Numbered from the stretch's first letter, positions 46,441 to 57,024 are shown. The stretch: DNA of 64,000 nucleotides from Vibrio sagamiensis NBRC 104589 (GCF_007990935.1 NZ_BJXJ01000011.1:1-64000), one strand, 5' to 3'. Numbers and translations are program-made. Notes: a model not told the origin generated them from the sequence alone.

Positions 46441-46456
46441 TGGCATGATTAATGCA
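46441..46456 (+). promoter_or_regulatory. sigma-54 promoter of qrr
   Basis: TGGCATGATTAATGCA: GG at 46442-46443 and GC at 46454-46455 with exactly 10 bases between, as required for -24/-12 elements. Confidence 0.75.
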
Positions 46457-46466
46457 TAATGTTTTT

Positions 46467-46575
46467 CGACCCTTACTAAGCCGAGGGTCACCTAGCCAAC
46501 TGACGTTGTTAGTGAATGAATATTGTTCACATTATATATAAGCCAATCGCGTTTCTTGCGGTTGGCTATTTTTTT
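46467..46575 (+). ncRNA. qrr: Qrr quorum-regulatory small RNA
   Basis: About 109 bases. The 5-prime stem GACCCT...GAGGGTC, the conserved core CTAGCCAACTGACGTTGTTA and following GTGAA (which pairs with luxR/hapR-type and other mRNAs through Hfq), and the terminator stem AGCCAATCGC/GCGGTTGGCT with a T7 run are all as in known Vibrio Qrr RNAs. Transcription should be switched on by phosphorylated LuxO with sigma-54 at low cell density. Which numbered qrr it is cannot be told. The start is inferred from the -12 position. Confidence 0.92.
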
Positions 46576-46610
46576 ATCCCAACGTAAGTGCAACTGACTT
46601 CTTATCTTGT

Positions 46611-46622
46611 TTGCATTTTGCA
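46611..46622. promoter_or_regulatory. extra LuxO-like box downstream of qrr
   Basis: TTGCATTTTGCA, identical to the best box upstream of qrr, but lying between the qrr terminator and the malT stop codon. No -24/-12 element is seen near it. Confidence 0.35.
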
Positions 46623-46664
46623 CTGATCTTGATTTATCCATCAAAAAAACTTGTTGCATTAGCA

Positions 46665-49391
46665 TCACTGGATATGAGTGCCATCGGATGAAGATGATTG
46701 CGTGAGCCGTAGTAATTGCGTCGCTATTTGAATCGCTTGTTTTCTTTCTGTGATGCTTAGCTTTTGATATAAGTTTCGTATATGCGTTTTAACGGTGGTC
46801 CCTGCGATCTCTAGCTTCAGTGCAATTTGTTCATTTTTTACGCCAGAATATATAAGCCCTAAAACTTGCCATTCTCTTTGAGTCAGAGGGCTGGTTTTTA
46901 GGCAGTTTGGTATATCAGGATGTTTGAGTAATTGCTTAATCAATGCCTGACTAAAAGAGATATCGCTTTCAGTTTTATGTCTATTGTGGGTTGATGGGCT
47001 CTCTGTAAGCCGGCCTACTTTTCTCTTTAACTTTTTAGCCTCGATAAGTGGCGCAAATAAGTGACCAATCACATGTTTATCATAGAGAAGTTCGCCGATG
47101 ATGATGTTGTTAGGATCGACATCTATGATTTTGTGTAGTATTGATATGGCTTGCTGTTCATTACTTTGTTGTAAAGTCAGGACGGCTTCTATCACTGAGT
47201 TTCGTCTAGAATCGGTTAGCAACTGATGACGTGTTGCTTCTTCTTTCAGAAAATCAATGACCTGACGAGCTTTTTCCCAGTGATGTAAACTGATGTAGGC
47301 TCGAGCAACATTGCGCCATTGTAGTTGCTGGAAGTGGTTTGTTGCCTTTTTGGGCTTTATCGCCTGATCAAGCCAACTTTGAATCGCTTTGGTGTCTTTT
47401 TTCTCTTGCCAATAAAGTAACAAAGATAGAGAAGCATTAGCGATCCAGTCTGCGTGATAAAGAGAGTGTTGCATCAGCCGTTGTATATGTTCAACAAAGG
47501 TGCTTGCGCTATCAACGTCGCCTCGTAAGAGAGAAATTCTGGCTAACATAGAATAACAATGTAAGTGGTTACTTTGGTTTTCACCTATGATGCTAAGCCC
47601 TTTTTGGATACAAACTTCGGCTTCGTCCAACTGATTCCAAGAGCAGTAAAGCTGAGCTCTTAAGCGGAGAAGAAATTCATGCAGAGGGATGTGTTGTAGC
47701 TGTTGTTCTTCTATCAGACGGAATGCCGTATTTTGAAGCTCATAGGCAGTTTGAAAGTCACTTCTAGCGATCATGATTTCACTTTGCTGAAGAATTGCCC
47801 AAAGAACTTGGTGGTACACTTGATGTTGGCGAGCCAATTTTTCAGTTTGTTGCATTATGGACAGCGCTTGATCCAATCGCCCCAGTACATGGTTAACCTC
47901 TCCAATGACTGAAATTGCAACGATTCGGCTGAGATATACCGTGGAGTCTAATTGACTTAACGCTTGTTCGGCTAATATAAGAGCTCTTTGAGGGTCATTG
48001 CTATTGATGGCAACTTGAGCAAGTAATGCGTTCGATTGACCTTGGTAGTTAGTCCCTAGGGTAATGTTTCGTTTTAGGTGCTCAACTTCTGCATGAGAAA
48101 GTAGTTCAGAGACTTGATCAAAGCGGTGCTGACTTTGCGCTAACCATGCTTGTAAAATGGACAGCTTCGGATGATGATAGAGAAGATCGCGATCAAGTTG
48201 ATCGATAGCACTTTCTAGCTCGGTGAGTGCGCCTCGATGAAACATTTTCCAGCCATAGCCTTCGAGTATCTCAATGATTAAGTCAGAGTCCTTTGTTTGT
48301 TGAGCATGAGCAAGTGCCCGGTATGGATTTTCTTGTTCCACCCATGCCAGTGCGGCCTGATGGTGCAGTATTTTCTCCATTTGAGGGAGACGAGTTAAAC
48401 GTTGGTGAGACAAAAACTCTGCAAATAAATTATGAAAGCGATACCAGTTTTGCTCTCCTTCTAGAGGGTATATAAACAACCCATAGCGATTGAGTGATTC
48501 AAGCATGCTCAAACTATCGGATCGTTGCGTTAAAGTAAGCACTAACTTTTCGTTGAAGTGTTCTAGAACGGAAACTTGCATTAAAAAGTGTTGGATGTCC
48601 GAGTCTAAAAGTTCAAATACTTCTTCCATTAAGTAATCCCATACATGGCAAGGGTCAAATGGATAGCTCGTGATAACATCTTGGGTGAAAAGAGGGCTTT
48701 GCATTGGTGTTTGCAGAGCGATGAGCTGGAGAGCTGAAGGCCAACCTTCGACATAATGACAAATATCTCTGGCTTGTATTTTGTTCACTTTATTGTTGCG
48801 CTGATTAAAAAAACGCAATGTTTCTTCCTGATTAAATGCTAATTTAGAGCTGTCAATTTCTAGTAATAAGCCATTTACACGGAGGCTAGCCGTCCCTAGA
48901 GGTAAGGCTGCTCTGCTTGTCACAATGAGCGTGAGGTTGTCCGGGATATGCTTTAAAAAGAAACGCATCGATTCATGAATCTGAAGGTTTTTGATTAAGT
49001 GGTAATCATCCAAGACAAGATAACAAGGTTGCTTAAAGCGTGTTACCACAGCAACAATTTCGCTCACTAGTGCATTTGGTGAGTGGTATTGACGCTTTTC
49101 AGTGAGCTTTTTTACTTTTTCAAAATGACCTTTTGTCGCTTTATTGAGGGCTTGGACGAGATAGCTCATAAAGTAAAACTCATCATTATCGTTTATATCG
49201 ATACTGAACCAACCAACATGAGTCTTATCCGCTAACCATTGAGTGACGATGGTGGTTTTGCCATACCCAGCGGGCGAACGGAAGAGCACTAATTTATTAT
49301 TCGATGCTTGTCTGAGGAGCTTTAATAGACGTGGGCGTGTAATCGAATGTTGTGAATGGCTTGGACGAATAAGCTTTGATGGTATCCACAT
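46665..49391 (-). CDS. malT: maltodextrin regulon activator MalT
   Basis: 908 residues, close to the E. coli length (901). STAND-type ATPase with Walker A AGYGKTT at 41-47 and Walker B LVLDDYHL near 120. A long superhelical sensor of TPR-like repeats covers about 400-800. The C-terminal LuxR HTH (LTQREWQVLGLIYSGVKNEQIA...TVKTHIRNLYQKL) ends the protein. It activates mal promoters when maltotriose and ATP are bound. It is divergent from malP, and its 3-prime end faces the qrr locus. Confidence 0.95.
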   Translation of the reverse strand: MWIPSKLIRPSHSQHSITRPRLLKLLRQASNNKLVLFRSPAGYGKTTIVTQWLADKTHVGWFSIDINDNDEFYFMSYLVQALNKATKGHFEKVKKLTEKRQYHSPNALVSEIVAVVTRFKQPCYLVLDDYHLIKNLQIHESMRFFLKHIPDNLTLIVTSRAALPLGTASLRVNGLLLEIDSSKLAFNQEETLRFFNQRNNKVNKIQARDICHYVEGWPSALQLIALQTPMQSPLFTQDVITSYPFDPCHVWDYLMEEVFELLDSDIQHFLMQVSVLEHFNEKLVLTLTQRSDSLSMLESLNRYGLFIYPLEGEQNWYRFHNLFAEFLSHQRLTRLPQMEKILHHQAALAWVEQENPYRALAHAQQTKDSDLIIEILEGYGWKMFHRGALTELESAIDQLDRDLLYHHPKLSILQAWLAQSQHRFDQVSELLSHAEVEHLKRNITLGTNYQGQSNALLAQVAINSNDPQRALILAEQALSQLDSTVYLSRIVAISVIGEVNHVLGRLDQALSIMQQTEKLARQHQVYHQVLWAILQQSEIMIARSDFQTAYELQNTAFRLIEEQQLQHIPLHEFLLRLRAQLYCSWNQLDEAEVCIQKGLSIIGENQSNHLHCYSMLARISLLRGDVDSASTFVEHIQRLMQHSLYHADWIANASLSLLLYWQEKKDTKAIQSWLDQAIKPKKATNHFQQLQWRNVARAYISLHHWEKARQVIDFLKEEATRHQLLTDSRRNSVIEAVLTLQQSNEQQAISILHKIIDVDPNNIIIGELLYDKHVIGHLFAPLIEAKKLKRKVGRLTESPSTHNRHKTESDISFSQALIKQLLKHPDIPNCLKTSPLTQREWQVLGLIYSGVKNEQIALKLEIAGTTVKTHIRNLYQKLSITERKQAIQIATQLLRLTQSSSSDGTHIQ

Positions 49392-49867
49392 TCGTCGTGA
49401 TGTCCTTATCTGAGCAACGTCAATGTTGTCACTTTATTGAGTGAAAGTGAAAATTGCGTGAAAGTAAAAGTTTAGTGTTATCCCCAGTAGCTTGATGTCA
49501 CTTAGGTATCGCCATGTTACGATATCAACATTGTGCCTGAATTGATCCACTTCCTAATTTTTGCCCACTTATATGACTTTGATTAACTACGCCCTAAATA
49601 TGCGATCAAACTCTCTTTTTTGTCCGAGGTGGATGTGAATTACATCCTATGTTGCACTAAATAAGGCACTTTGCCTCTTAGAGCGTCGATTATCTTTACT
49701 CAAGTCTTTAAGGTCACTTGGGTAGATAACTCGATTCATTTTTTCTACGCCCCCTTAGGTTGGTGCTCTCATCCCCCCAATGATCATGGTCAGGGATGAT
49801 GTGTGTTTGGTATTACCGATGCACGATATTTGGTATGCATATGAACAAGGACATTAAGGACTGTTTT
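49392..49867. promoter_or_regulatory. malT-malP divergent regulatory region
   Basis: 475 bases with MalT-box-like sequences near malP: TCTCATCCCC at 49767-49776 (reverse complement GGGGATGAGA) and GGGATGATG at 49793-49801. A 17-bp palindrome GGATGTGAATTACATCC at 49631-49647 may be a CRP-related or other operator. Confidence 0.55.
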
Positions 49868-52321
49868 ATGAAACCAATTCAACAAAAAAAATTTGATAAA
49901 GAAGCGTTTCAAGCGAGTGTGCGTAAGCATTTATCTGTGAGTTATGCTCAAACTCCTGCTCGTGCTGATAATAGAGCATGGTACCTCGCTATGGGGCGTG
50001 CATTGGCGGAGTTTACAACATGTGACTTACTTGCTACCGAGGCAGACCCAAGAATTCAGCAAGCCAAAAGCGTGAACTATCTTTCTTTAGAATTTCTTAT
50101 CGGACGATTAACGGGAAATAACCTAATTAGCATGGGCATTTATGAGTCTGTGGCAGAAGCAATGGAAGAATTAGGCCACTCAATCTCTGATTTACTCGAG
50201 GAAGAGCGTGACCCCTCGTTAGGCAATGGTGGTTTAGGTCGTTTAGCTGCTTGCTATATGGATTCGTGTGCAGCACAAGAGTTTCCTACGGTCGGCTATG
50301 GGCTCCATTATGAATATGGTTTATTCAAACAATCTTTTAAACAAGGCAGACAGCAAGAAGCACCAGACTCTTGGCGAGGTATTGAAGGTTACCCGTGGGA
50401 GGTTGCACGACCTGAGCTTGCTCAAGAGATCGGATTCTACGGCCATGTTGAAGCAGTGAGCCATGAGGGAGAACAGGTCCGAAGATGGGTGCCTAATATG
50501 AATGTAAAAGCTATGCCTTGGGATCTACCCATTGTTGGCTATGAGTCGGATACGGTTTACCCTCTTCGTCTTTGGGAATGTCGAGCGATTGCCCCGTTTT
50601 CATTGGATAGCTTTAATAACGGGGATTATTTTGAGGCGCAGCATGCTCTTATCGATGCAGGGAACATTACCAAAGTTTTATATCCAAATGATAATCATCA
50701 AAAAGGTAAAACACTTCGTCTCATGCAGCAATACTTCCATTCTGCTGCATCGATTCGTGACATTTTACGTCGCCACGAAGCGCTAGGTTATGCAATAGAA
50801 GACTTACCCAAACAAGAGACGATTCAACTCAATGATACACATCCATCGATTGCTATTCCGGAGTTGATGCGAATTTTGATTGATGAAAAAGGTCTGCGAT
50901 GGGAGAAAGCATGGGCAATAAGTTCTAAGACCTTTGCCTATACCAACCATACCTTATTGCCTGAGGCGTTGGAGACATGGCCAGAATCATTGATTCAGCA
51001 TTTGTTGCCACGTCATATGGAAATTATTTATGAAATCAATCATCGTTTTTTACAAGAAGTCAGATCGATGTGGCCGGGTGATGTGTCGAAGCAACAGAAA
51101 CTGTCTATTATAGAGGACGGCTTTCATCGCATGGTTCGTATGTCTAATTTGTGTGTTATTGGCTCTTATGCGGTTAATGGTGTGGCTGCCCTTCACTCTG
51201 AATTGGTCAAAAAAGATCTGTTTCCTGAGTTTCATCAAATGTTCCCGACTCGGTTACATAATGTCACTAACGGCATCACTCCACGTCGTTGGTTGAAGTT
51301 CTGTAACCCAGGTTTATCACAACTTATCACTCAAAAAATAGGCTCCGAGTGGCCTGTAAAGCTAGAGCAACTAGAAGCGATTGCACATTTCGCTACGGAT
51401 GAGGCATTCCAGAAAGCGTTCATGGCCGTCAAGAAGAATAATAAAATTCGTTTGGCGAATTGGGTCAAAGATAATATGGGGATTGAGCTAGATTCGAATG
51501 CAATTTTCGATGTACAGATTAAACGTCTGCATGAATACAAGCGTCAGCATCTTGACTTACTGCATGTCTTATCTCTTTATTATCGCATTCTCAATCAGCC
51601 TAAGTTTGAATGTACACCTCGTGTTGTGTTCTTTGCAGCGAAAGCCGCTCCTGGCTATCATCTTGCGAAAGAAATCATCTTTGCCATCAACAAGATTGCA
51701 GAAAAAATCAATAATGATCCCCGAATTGGTGGCTTACTTAAAGTGGTGTTTATTCCGGATTACCGAGTCAGCATGGCGGAGCTTATTATCCCTGCTGCTG
51801 ATGTGTCACAACAAATCTCCTTGGCTGGCAAAGAGGCTTCGGGAACGGGCAACATGAAGTTGGCACTGAATGGGGCATTGACCATTGGTACGATGGATGG
51901 GGCGAATGTCGAGATCCGTGAGGAAGTGGGAGAGGAAAATATTTACATCTTTGGCTTAAATATTGAAGAAGTGAAAGCGTTGAAAGCGAAAGGATATAAC
52001 CCGTTTGACTATTATCATGCTGATCCACTATTGAAAGCTTCTATGGAGTTATTACTTGGCGAAGAGTTTTCTCCAGGTCAGCCTGGCCTGCTTCGTGCGA
52101 CCTATGACAGTCTGCTCGATGGTGGTGATCCTTACTTATGTCTGGCAGATTTTGCTTCCTACATCGAGGCACATGAAGATATGGAGAAGCAATACAGAGA
52201 TCAGCCGGGATGGGCAAAGAAAGCGATCCTTAATACGGCTTTGATGGGCAAATTTACCTCTGATCGTTCGATCAGAGATTACGTCAATCATATCTGGAAA
52301 CTAGAGGCAGTGAAGCGATGA
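49868..52321 (+). CDS. malP: maltodextrin phosphorylase
   Basis: 817 residues from the ATG at 49868, preceded by AAGGA with a 7-base spacer; an open extension of 24 codons upstream contains the MalT box and is not coding. Glycogen phosphorylase family (GT35) with the PLP-binding stretch KEASGTGNMKLALNGA and GTMDGANVEI. It releases glucose-1-phosphate from maltodextrins. The malQ start overlaps its stop (ATGA). Confidence 0.95.
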   Translation: MKPIQQKKFDKEAFQASVRKHLSVSYAQTPARADNRAWYLAMGRALAEFTTCDLLATEADPRIQQAKSVNYLSLEFLIGRLTGNNLISMGIYESVAEAMEELGHSISDLLEEERDPSLGNGGLGRLAACYMDSCAAQEFPTVGYGLHYEYGLFKQSFKQGRQQEAPDSWRGIEGYPWEVARPELAQEIGFYGHVEAVSHEGEQVRRWVPNMNVKAMPWDLPIVGYESDTVYPLRLWECRAIAPFSLDSFNNGDYFEAQHALIDAGNITKVLYPNDNHQKGKTLRLMQQYFHSAASIRDILRRHEALGYAIEDLPKQETIQLNDTHPSIAIPELMRILIDEKGLRWEKAWAISSKTFAYTNHTLLPEALETWPESLIQHLLPRHMEIIYEINHRFLQEVRSMWPGDVSKQQKLSIIEDGFHRMVRMSNLCVIGSYAVNGVAALHSELVKKDLFPEFHQMFPTRLHNVTNGITPRRWLKFCNPGLSQLITQKIGSEWPVKLEQLEAIAHFATDEAFQKAFMAVKKNNKIRLANWVKDNMGIELDSNAIFDVQIKRLHEYKRQHLDLLHVLSLYYRILNQPKFECTPRVVFFAAKAAPGYHLAKEIIFAINKIAEKINNDPRIGGLLKVVFIPDYRVSMAELIIPAADVSQQISLAGKEASGTGNMKLALNGALTIGTMDGANVEIREEVGEENIYIFGLNIEEVKALKAKGYNPFDYYHADPLLKASMELLLGEEFSPGQPGLLRATYDSLLDGGDPYLCLADFASYIEAHEDMEKQYRDQPGWAKKAILNTALMGKFTSDRSIRDYVNHIWKLEAVKR

Positions 52322-54501
52322 AAGCTCAGACAGTATTACAAAAAGCAGCCGAGAGTGCGCAATTATCTGAGCGTTATGTTACTGCTTGGGGGGAAGAGGT
52401 GAGTGTTCCGCACACCACGTTAATCTCACTGCTCTCATCATTAGGTTATGATGTTACTAATGAAGAAACACTGTTAAAGTCATTGGAGAAAAAGCAGAAA
52501 AAAGAGGTGTTAGCGCCGGTTCTAGTGCTTCGAGATAATGAACCTATCGAGATCGAATTAAGCCTAGGAAAGAGTGCTCGAGGCAGTGATTTCAGTTGGC
52601 GTTTGAATACAGAGCAAGGGGAGTGTTTTGAAGGTTATCTGCAGTCTCAGATAATTCGGGATGAACGTGCACAAGGAGGAGAGCTCGTCTTCTCTTTACC
52701 TCAATCTTTACCTTGGGGATATCATAAGCTAACGCTGTTCCGTAAACGCCGGAAGGCACCTTATGAGATGTCTTTGATCATCACCCCTCAAACCTGTTTT
52801 AAGCAAGCCGCTTTAGAGCAAGACAAGAAACTTTGGGGACCTAGCATTCAGCTTTATACCCTTCGTTCGGTACATAATTGGGGAATAGGCGATTTTGGTG
52901 ACTTGAAGCAGCTTGTCAGCGATATCGGATCTAGAGGAGGAGACTTTATTGGATTAAATCCAATTCATTCTCTTTTTCCAGCTAACCCAGAGAGTGCCAG
53001 CCCATATAGCCCTTCTTCTCGTCGCTGGCTGAATATCATGTATATCGATGTGAGTTCTGTTCCAGAGTTTGTGTTGAGTACTCCGGCACAGCAACTGGTT
53101 GGTAGTACAGATTTCCAACAGCGCCTGCGAGCAGTCCGAGAATCACATTGGGTGAACTATTCTGAAGTCTCTGCTCTAAAGATGAGTGTACTGCCCTTGT
53201 TATACCAAGAGTTTAAAGTGCGCCATTTGGATAACAACACCAGCCGAGCTCAAGCCTTTTTAGACTTTGTTGAACAAGGTGGAGAAAGTTTGTTATGTCA
53301 CGCCACGTTTGACGCCCTACATAGCAGTTTAAGAGCGAAAGACCCAGAAGTTTGGGGTTGGCCTGTTTTCCCAGATAAATATCGTAAGTTTGAAGCAGTA
53401 GCGACGCAAAAGTTCATTAAAGAAAGCCGTGATACAGTCCACCTTTATATGTATTTACAGTGGATAGCAGATGAGCAAATCAGAGAAGCACAAGTACTTG
53501 CGATGGAAAAAGGTATGCAAGTTGGGCTTTATCGTGATCTTGCTGTTGGGGTTGCGGATTCTGGCAGTGAAGCGTGGGCAGATCATGGACGCAACTTAGT
53601 GTTAGGTGCGAGTATTGGTGCGCCGCCAGATATTCTTGGACCACAGGGACAGAATTGGGGGTTACCTCCTTTTAATCCTCAAGCGCTTGAGTCAACAGGC
53701 TTTGAGGCTTTCATTCAGTTATTACGTGCCAATATGAAGTACTGTGGTGCACTTCGGATTGACCATATCCTTGGCTTACTTCGTTTGTGGTGGATTCCAA
53801 AAGGGCAAAAAGCAACAGAAGGGGCTTATTTGTATTATCCCGTTAAGCAGATGCTTTCTATTCTTGCTTTGGAATCTCATCGTCAGCAATGCTCGGTTAT
53901 TGGGGAAGATCTCGGAACGGTTCCCGAAGAAATCGTCACGCTTCTTCAAGAAGCTGGAGTGTATTCGTACAAGGTCTTCTTCTTTGAAACCTCGGAGCAT
54001 GACGGCGGATTCATTTCACCAAAACACTACGCAGCTCAAGCAATGGCTACACTGTGTACCCATGATATGCCAACCCTACGTGGTTTTTGGCATTGTGATG
54101 ATTTAAAAATTGGGCAAGAGATTGGTTTATATCAAGATAAACCACAACTCGATGGTTTATTTGATGATCGCCTGAACTGTAAGCAAGGTATTTTAGATAG
54201 TGTCTTTGGCCATGGTTATTTACCAGAAGGCGTTGGTCGCGACGCACAATACGTCCCAATGGATGGGCACTTAGCAGAAGCTTTGCAACTTCACCTTGCA
54301 GCCGGAAACAGTGCGTTTTTGAGTGTACAGCTCGAAGATTGGTTAGAAATGGACAAACCGGTCAATATTCCAGGTACGGTCGATGAATACCCCAACTGGC
54401 GACGCAAGTTATCTATCAATCTTGACGAAATTTTTAGCCGTGAACAAGTTAATCGCTTGGCACAGCGCTTAACGGAAGTGAGAGCTCAGGTGGCATCGTA
54501 G
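52318..54501 (+). CDS. malQ: 4-alpha-glucanotransferase (amylomaltase)
   Basis: 727 residues, GH77. A bacterial N-terminal beta-domain (about 1-145) precedes the barrel. RIDHILGLLRLWW carries the nucleophile Asp, VIGEDLGTVPEE the acid Glu and CTHDMPTLRGFW the third carboxylate. It rebuilds longer maltodextrins for MalP and releases glucose. Coupled to malP by ATGA; a terminator follows 120 bases later. Confidence 0.95.
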   Translation: MKAQTVLQKAAESAQLSERYVTAWGEEVSVPHTTLISLLSSLGYDVTNEETLLKSLEKKQKKEVLAPVLVLRDNEPIEIELSLGKSARGSDFSWRLNTEQGECFEGYLQSQIIRDERAQGGELVFSLPQSLPWGYHKLTLFRKRRKAPYEMSLIITPQTCFKQAALEQDKKLWGPSIQLYTLRSVHNWGIGDFGDLKQLVSDIGSRGGDFIGLNPIHSLFPANPESASPYSPSSRRWLNIMYIDVSSVPEFVLSTPAQQLVGSTDFQQRLRAVRESHWVNYSEVSALKMSVLPLLYQEFKVRHLDNNTSRAQAFLDFVEQGGESLLCHATFDALHSSLRAKDPEVWGWPVFPDKYRKFEAVATQKFIKESRDTVHLYMYLQWIADEQIREAQVLAMEKGMQVGLYRDLAVGVADSGSEAWADHGRNLVLGASIGAPPDILGPQGQNWGLPPFNPQALESTGFEAFIQLLRANMKYCGALRIDHILGLLRLWWIPKGQKATEGAYLYYPVKQMLSILALESHRQQCSVIGEDLGTVPEEIVTLLQEAGVYSYKVFFFETSEHDGGFISPKHYAAQAMATLCTHDMPTLRGFWHCDDLKIGQEIGLYQDKPQLDGLFDDRLNCKQGILDSVFGHGYLPEGVGRDAQYVPMDGHLAEALQLHLAAGNSAFLSVQLEDWLEMDKPVNIPGTVDEYPNWRRKLSINLDEIFSREQVNRLAQRLTEVRAQVAS

Positions 54502-54623
54502 AATGGGAGTTACCTTCGGCTGCCAGTTCAATGAGTCGCCTCGAGAGAGCAATTATTGTCTAAAGTATTGATCATGCCACTCATAAAATCGGCGCAAATG
54601 ATGTAGTATGTTGTACCGTTAAT

Positions 54624-54649
54624 GGCCCGTGTACATTGCGGGCTTTTTT
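54624..54649 (+). terminator. terminator of the malPQ operon
   Basis: GCCCG/CGGGC stem with a 9-base loop and a T6 tail, between malQ and glgB. Confidence 0.65.
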
Positions 54650-54762
54650 GCATGGTTTGAGCTATTTGTCGCGTTTTTGTGATTTCACAACAACTGGCTG
54701 TGGAATGTCGAGTCCCTTTACTTTGCATTCAGAGCAGGGATAGATGCGCTAGGGAGAAAAAT

Positions 54763-56952
54763 TTGAAAACCAAGGCTAAGAAAAAATATCAACACTTTTA
54801 CGATCAACTCGAAAAGGCGTCTTACGCTGACCCTTTTGCAACGCTTGGCCCATTCATTGATCAAAGTGAAGGCTCATTACGTGTTTGGATGCCAGGTGCT
54901 GATAAGGTCGAGTTATTACTTGCAGACCAATCGCGGATGCCTTTGGAACGTGAAGGGGAAAGTGGTTTTATTCTAAAAGAACAAGGTGACTTACACTTTA
55001 CCCATTATCAGCTTGCCGTAGATTGGAATGGCGTCGAGCAGCTGGTGGACGACCCGTATCAGTACCACAATATTTACCCAGAGTATGAACACCTGCATAC
55101 CCCGATCCATATGTATCGTCATATGGGTGCACAGTTTGTTGCGCTTGAGCGCGGCGGTAAGAATGTCACGGGTATTCGATTTTTGGTTTATGCGCCTCAC
55201 GCTTCTGCAATGAGTTTGGTTGGCTGCTTTAACCAGTGGGATGGGCGACGTCACCCCATGCAGCGTCTTGACTATGGAATGTGGGGGTTGTTTATTCCTG
55301 GTTTAGAAGAAGGTGTTCAATATAAATTCGAAATTAAAGGACCAAATGGAGAGGGCTTACCACACAAGCAAGATCCTTGGGGATTTTTCTCAGAGCAATA
55401 CCCTTCATTTGCTTCAATAACTTATGATCATAATCGTTATCAGTGGCAAGATAGCAAATGGCAGCAGCGACCAGTAACTCAAAAGCGTGATGAAGCCCTG
55501 TCCTTTTATGAGCTTCATGCTGGATCATGGATGCGTCACACGGATGGTGAGTTTTTAAATTATCGTCAATTGGCTGAAAAGCTTGTTCCTTATCTTGTGG
55601 ATATGGGGTACACCCATGTTGAATTGATGCCAGTCTCAGAACACCCATTTTATGGTTCTTGGGGGTATCAACCCGTCGGCCTTTTTGCACCAACGAGTCG
55701 TTATGGTTCCCCAGATGATTTCAAATTTTTTGTCGATGCATGTCATCAAGCTGGATTAGGAGTCGTGCTGGATTGGGTTCCCGCTCATTTTCCATCTGAT
55801 GATCACGGGTTAGCAAACTTCGATGGTACACCTCTTTACCATGATCCCGACCCACGTCGTGGTTGGCATCAAGATTGGAATTCGTATATTTATGACCTTG
55901 GACGCGAGCATGTGCGTCGTTTTTTGGTTTCAAATGCGCTTTATTGGTTTGAACAATTCCATATTGATGGTATCCGTGTCGATGCTGTTGCTTCCATGCT
56001 TTACCTTGATTACTCCCGTAGTCATGACCAATGGATTCCAAACGTGGATGGTGGGAATGAAAATTATGATGCGATAGCCACATTAAAATGGATGAATGAA
56101 GAGGTTTATAAACACTTCCCGAACGCTATGACTATAGCAGAGGAGTCCACCGCATTTCCTGGCGTATCTGCACCAACTTTCATTGGAGGCTTAGGTTTCG
56201 GCTTTAAATGGAATATGGGTTGGATGCATGACAGCCTTTCCTACATTAAGCAAGATCCGATTCATCGTAAATACCATCATAATACGATTACATTCCCACT
56301 GGTCTACGCACACAGCGAGAACTATGTTCTGTCTTTATCTCATGATGAAGTTGTTTACGGCAAGGGGGCGATCCATGACAAAATGCCCGGTGATGAATGG
56401 CAGAAAACCGCTAATTTGAGGGCGTTTTACGGCTACATGTATGGGCAGCCAGGTAAAAAATTAAACTTTATGGGCGCAGAGCTAGGTCAAACTGCAGAGT
56501 GGAATCACGACGATCAGCTGCAGTGGTTTTTACTCGATTTCGAACGCCATCAAGGTGTTCAGAAGCTGGTTAGAGACTTGAATCATTTATATCGCAGTGA
56601 AGTGGCTTTGTATGATCAAGACTGCGCACCATCAGGGTTTGAGTGGCGTCTTCAAGATGAGGCTAACACTAGCATCTTAGCACATGAACGGATCAGTAAA
56701 GATGGCGAGCGTATTTTAGTCATCACCAACTTTACCCCCGTACCACACGAAGATTTTCGTTTAGGTGTCCCAACTAAAGGTTCTTATCAGTTACTGCTTA
56801 ATACTGATGATAGCGAATACGCAGGCAGTGGTTTTTCGGTGTTCCCTACAGTAAAAACTGACAATAAAGAGAGTCAATCTTTATCACAATCTTTGCAATT
56901 AAGCCTCCCTCCGTTATCGACGTTGTTTTATAAACTAAACAAGTCTCGTTAA
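54763..56952 (+). CDS. glgB: 1,4-alpha-glucan branching enzyme
   Basis: 729 residues from a TTG start at 54763, chosen because AGGGAG lies 6 bases upstream and the resulting length equals E. coli GlgB (728); the open frame extends upstream across a terminator. Two CBM48-like N-terminal domains are followed by a GH13 barrel with [18 protein letters not shown] (nucleophile Asp), IAEEST (Glu) and [11 protein letters not shown] (Asp). It creates alpha-1,6 branches in glycogen. Probably transcribed from its own promoter, though readthrough from malPQ is possible. Confidence 0.93.
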   Translation: MKTKAKKKYQHFYDQLEKASYADPFATLGPFIDQSEGSLRVWMPGADKVELLLADQSRMPLEREGESGFILKEQGDLHFTHYQLAVDWNGVEQLVDDPYQYHNIYPEYEHLHTPIHMYRHMGAQFVALERGGKNVTGIRFLVYAPHASAMSLVGCFNQWDGRRHPMQRLDYGMWGLFIPGLEEGVQYKFEIKGPNGEGLPHKQDPWGFFSEQYPSFASITYDHNRYQWQDSKWQQRPVTQKRDEALSFYELHAGSWMRHTDGEFLNYRQLAEKLVPYLVDMGYTHVELMPVSEHPFYGSWGYQPVGLFAPTSRYGSPDDFKFFVDACHQAGLGVVLDWVPAHFPSDDHGLANFDGTPLYHDPDPRRGWHQDWNSYIYDLGREHVRRFLVSNALYWFEQFHIDGIRVDAVASMLYLDYSRSHDQWIPNVDGGNENYDAIATLKWMNEEVYKHFPNAMTIAEESTAFPGVSAPTFIGGLGFGFKWNMGWMHDSLSYIKQDPIHRKYHHNTITFPLVYAHSENYVLSLSHDEVVYGKGAIHDKMPGDEWQKTANLRAFYGYMYGQPGKKLNFMGAELGQTAEWNHDDQLQWFLLDFERHQGVQKLVRDLNHLYRSEVALYDQDCAPSGFEWRLQDEANTSILAHERISKDGERILVITNFTPVPHEDFRLGVPTKGSYQLLLNTDDSEYAGSGFSVFPTVKTDNKESQSLSQSLQLSLPPLSTLFYKLNKSR

Positions 56953-56956
56953 AAAA

Positions 56957-56985
56957 ACAGCCCCTGAACGCAAGCTCAGGGGCTG
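56957..56985. terminator. bidirectional terminator between glgB and symporter gene
   Basis: 11-bp stem ACAGCCCCTGA/TCAGGGGCTGT, loop 7, A-run before and TTAAAA after, between convergent genes. Confidence 0.8.
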
Positions 56986-57024
56986 TTAAAATGTCTGATT
57001 TACTCTGATTTACAGATAAATATT

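Noticed and set aside
46541..46575. Simple terminator for malT or the DUF368 gene
   Set aside because: Its T-run is on the plus strand while both neighbours are on the minus strand; it belongs to qrr.
55721..56083. Histidine-rich frame antisense to glgB
   Set aside because: Mirror of the GH13 coding sequence; no start signal or homologue recognised.
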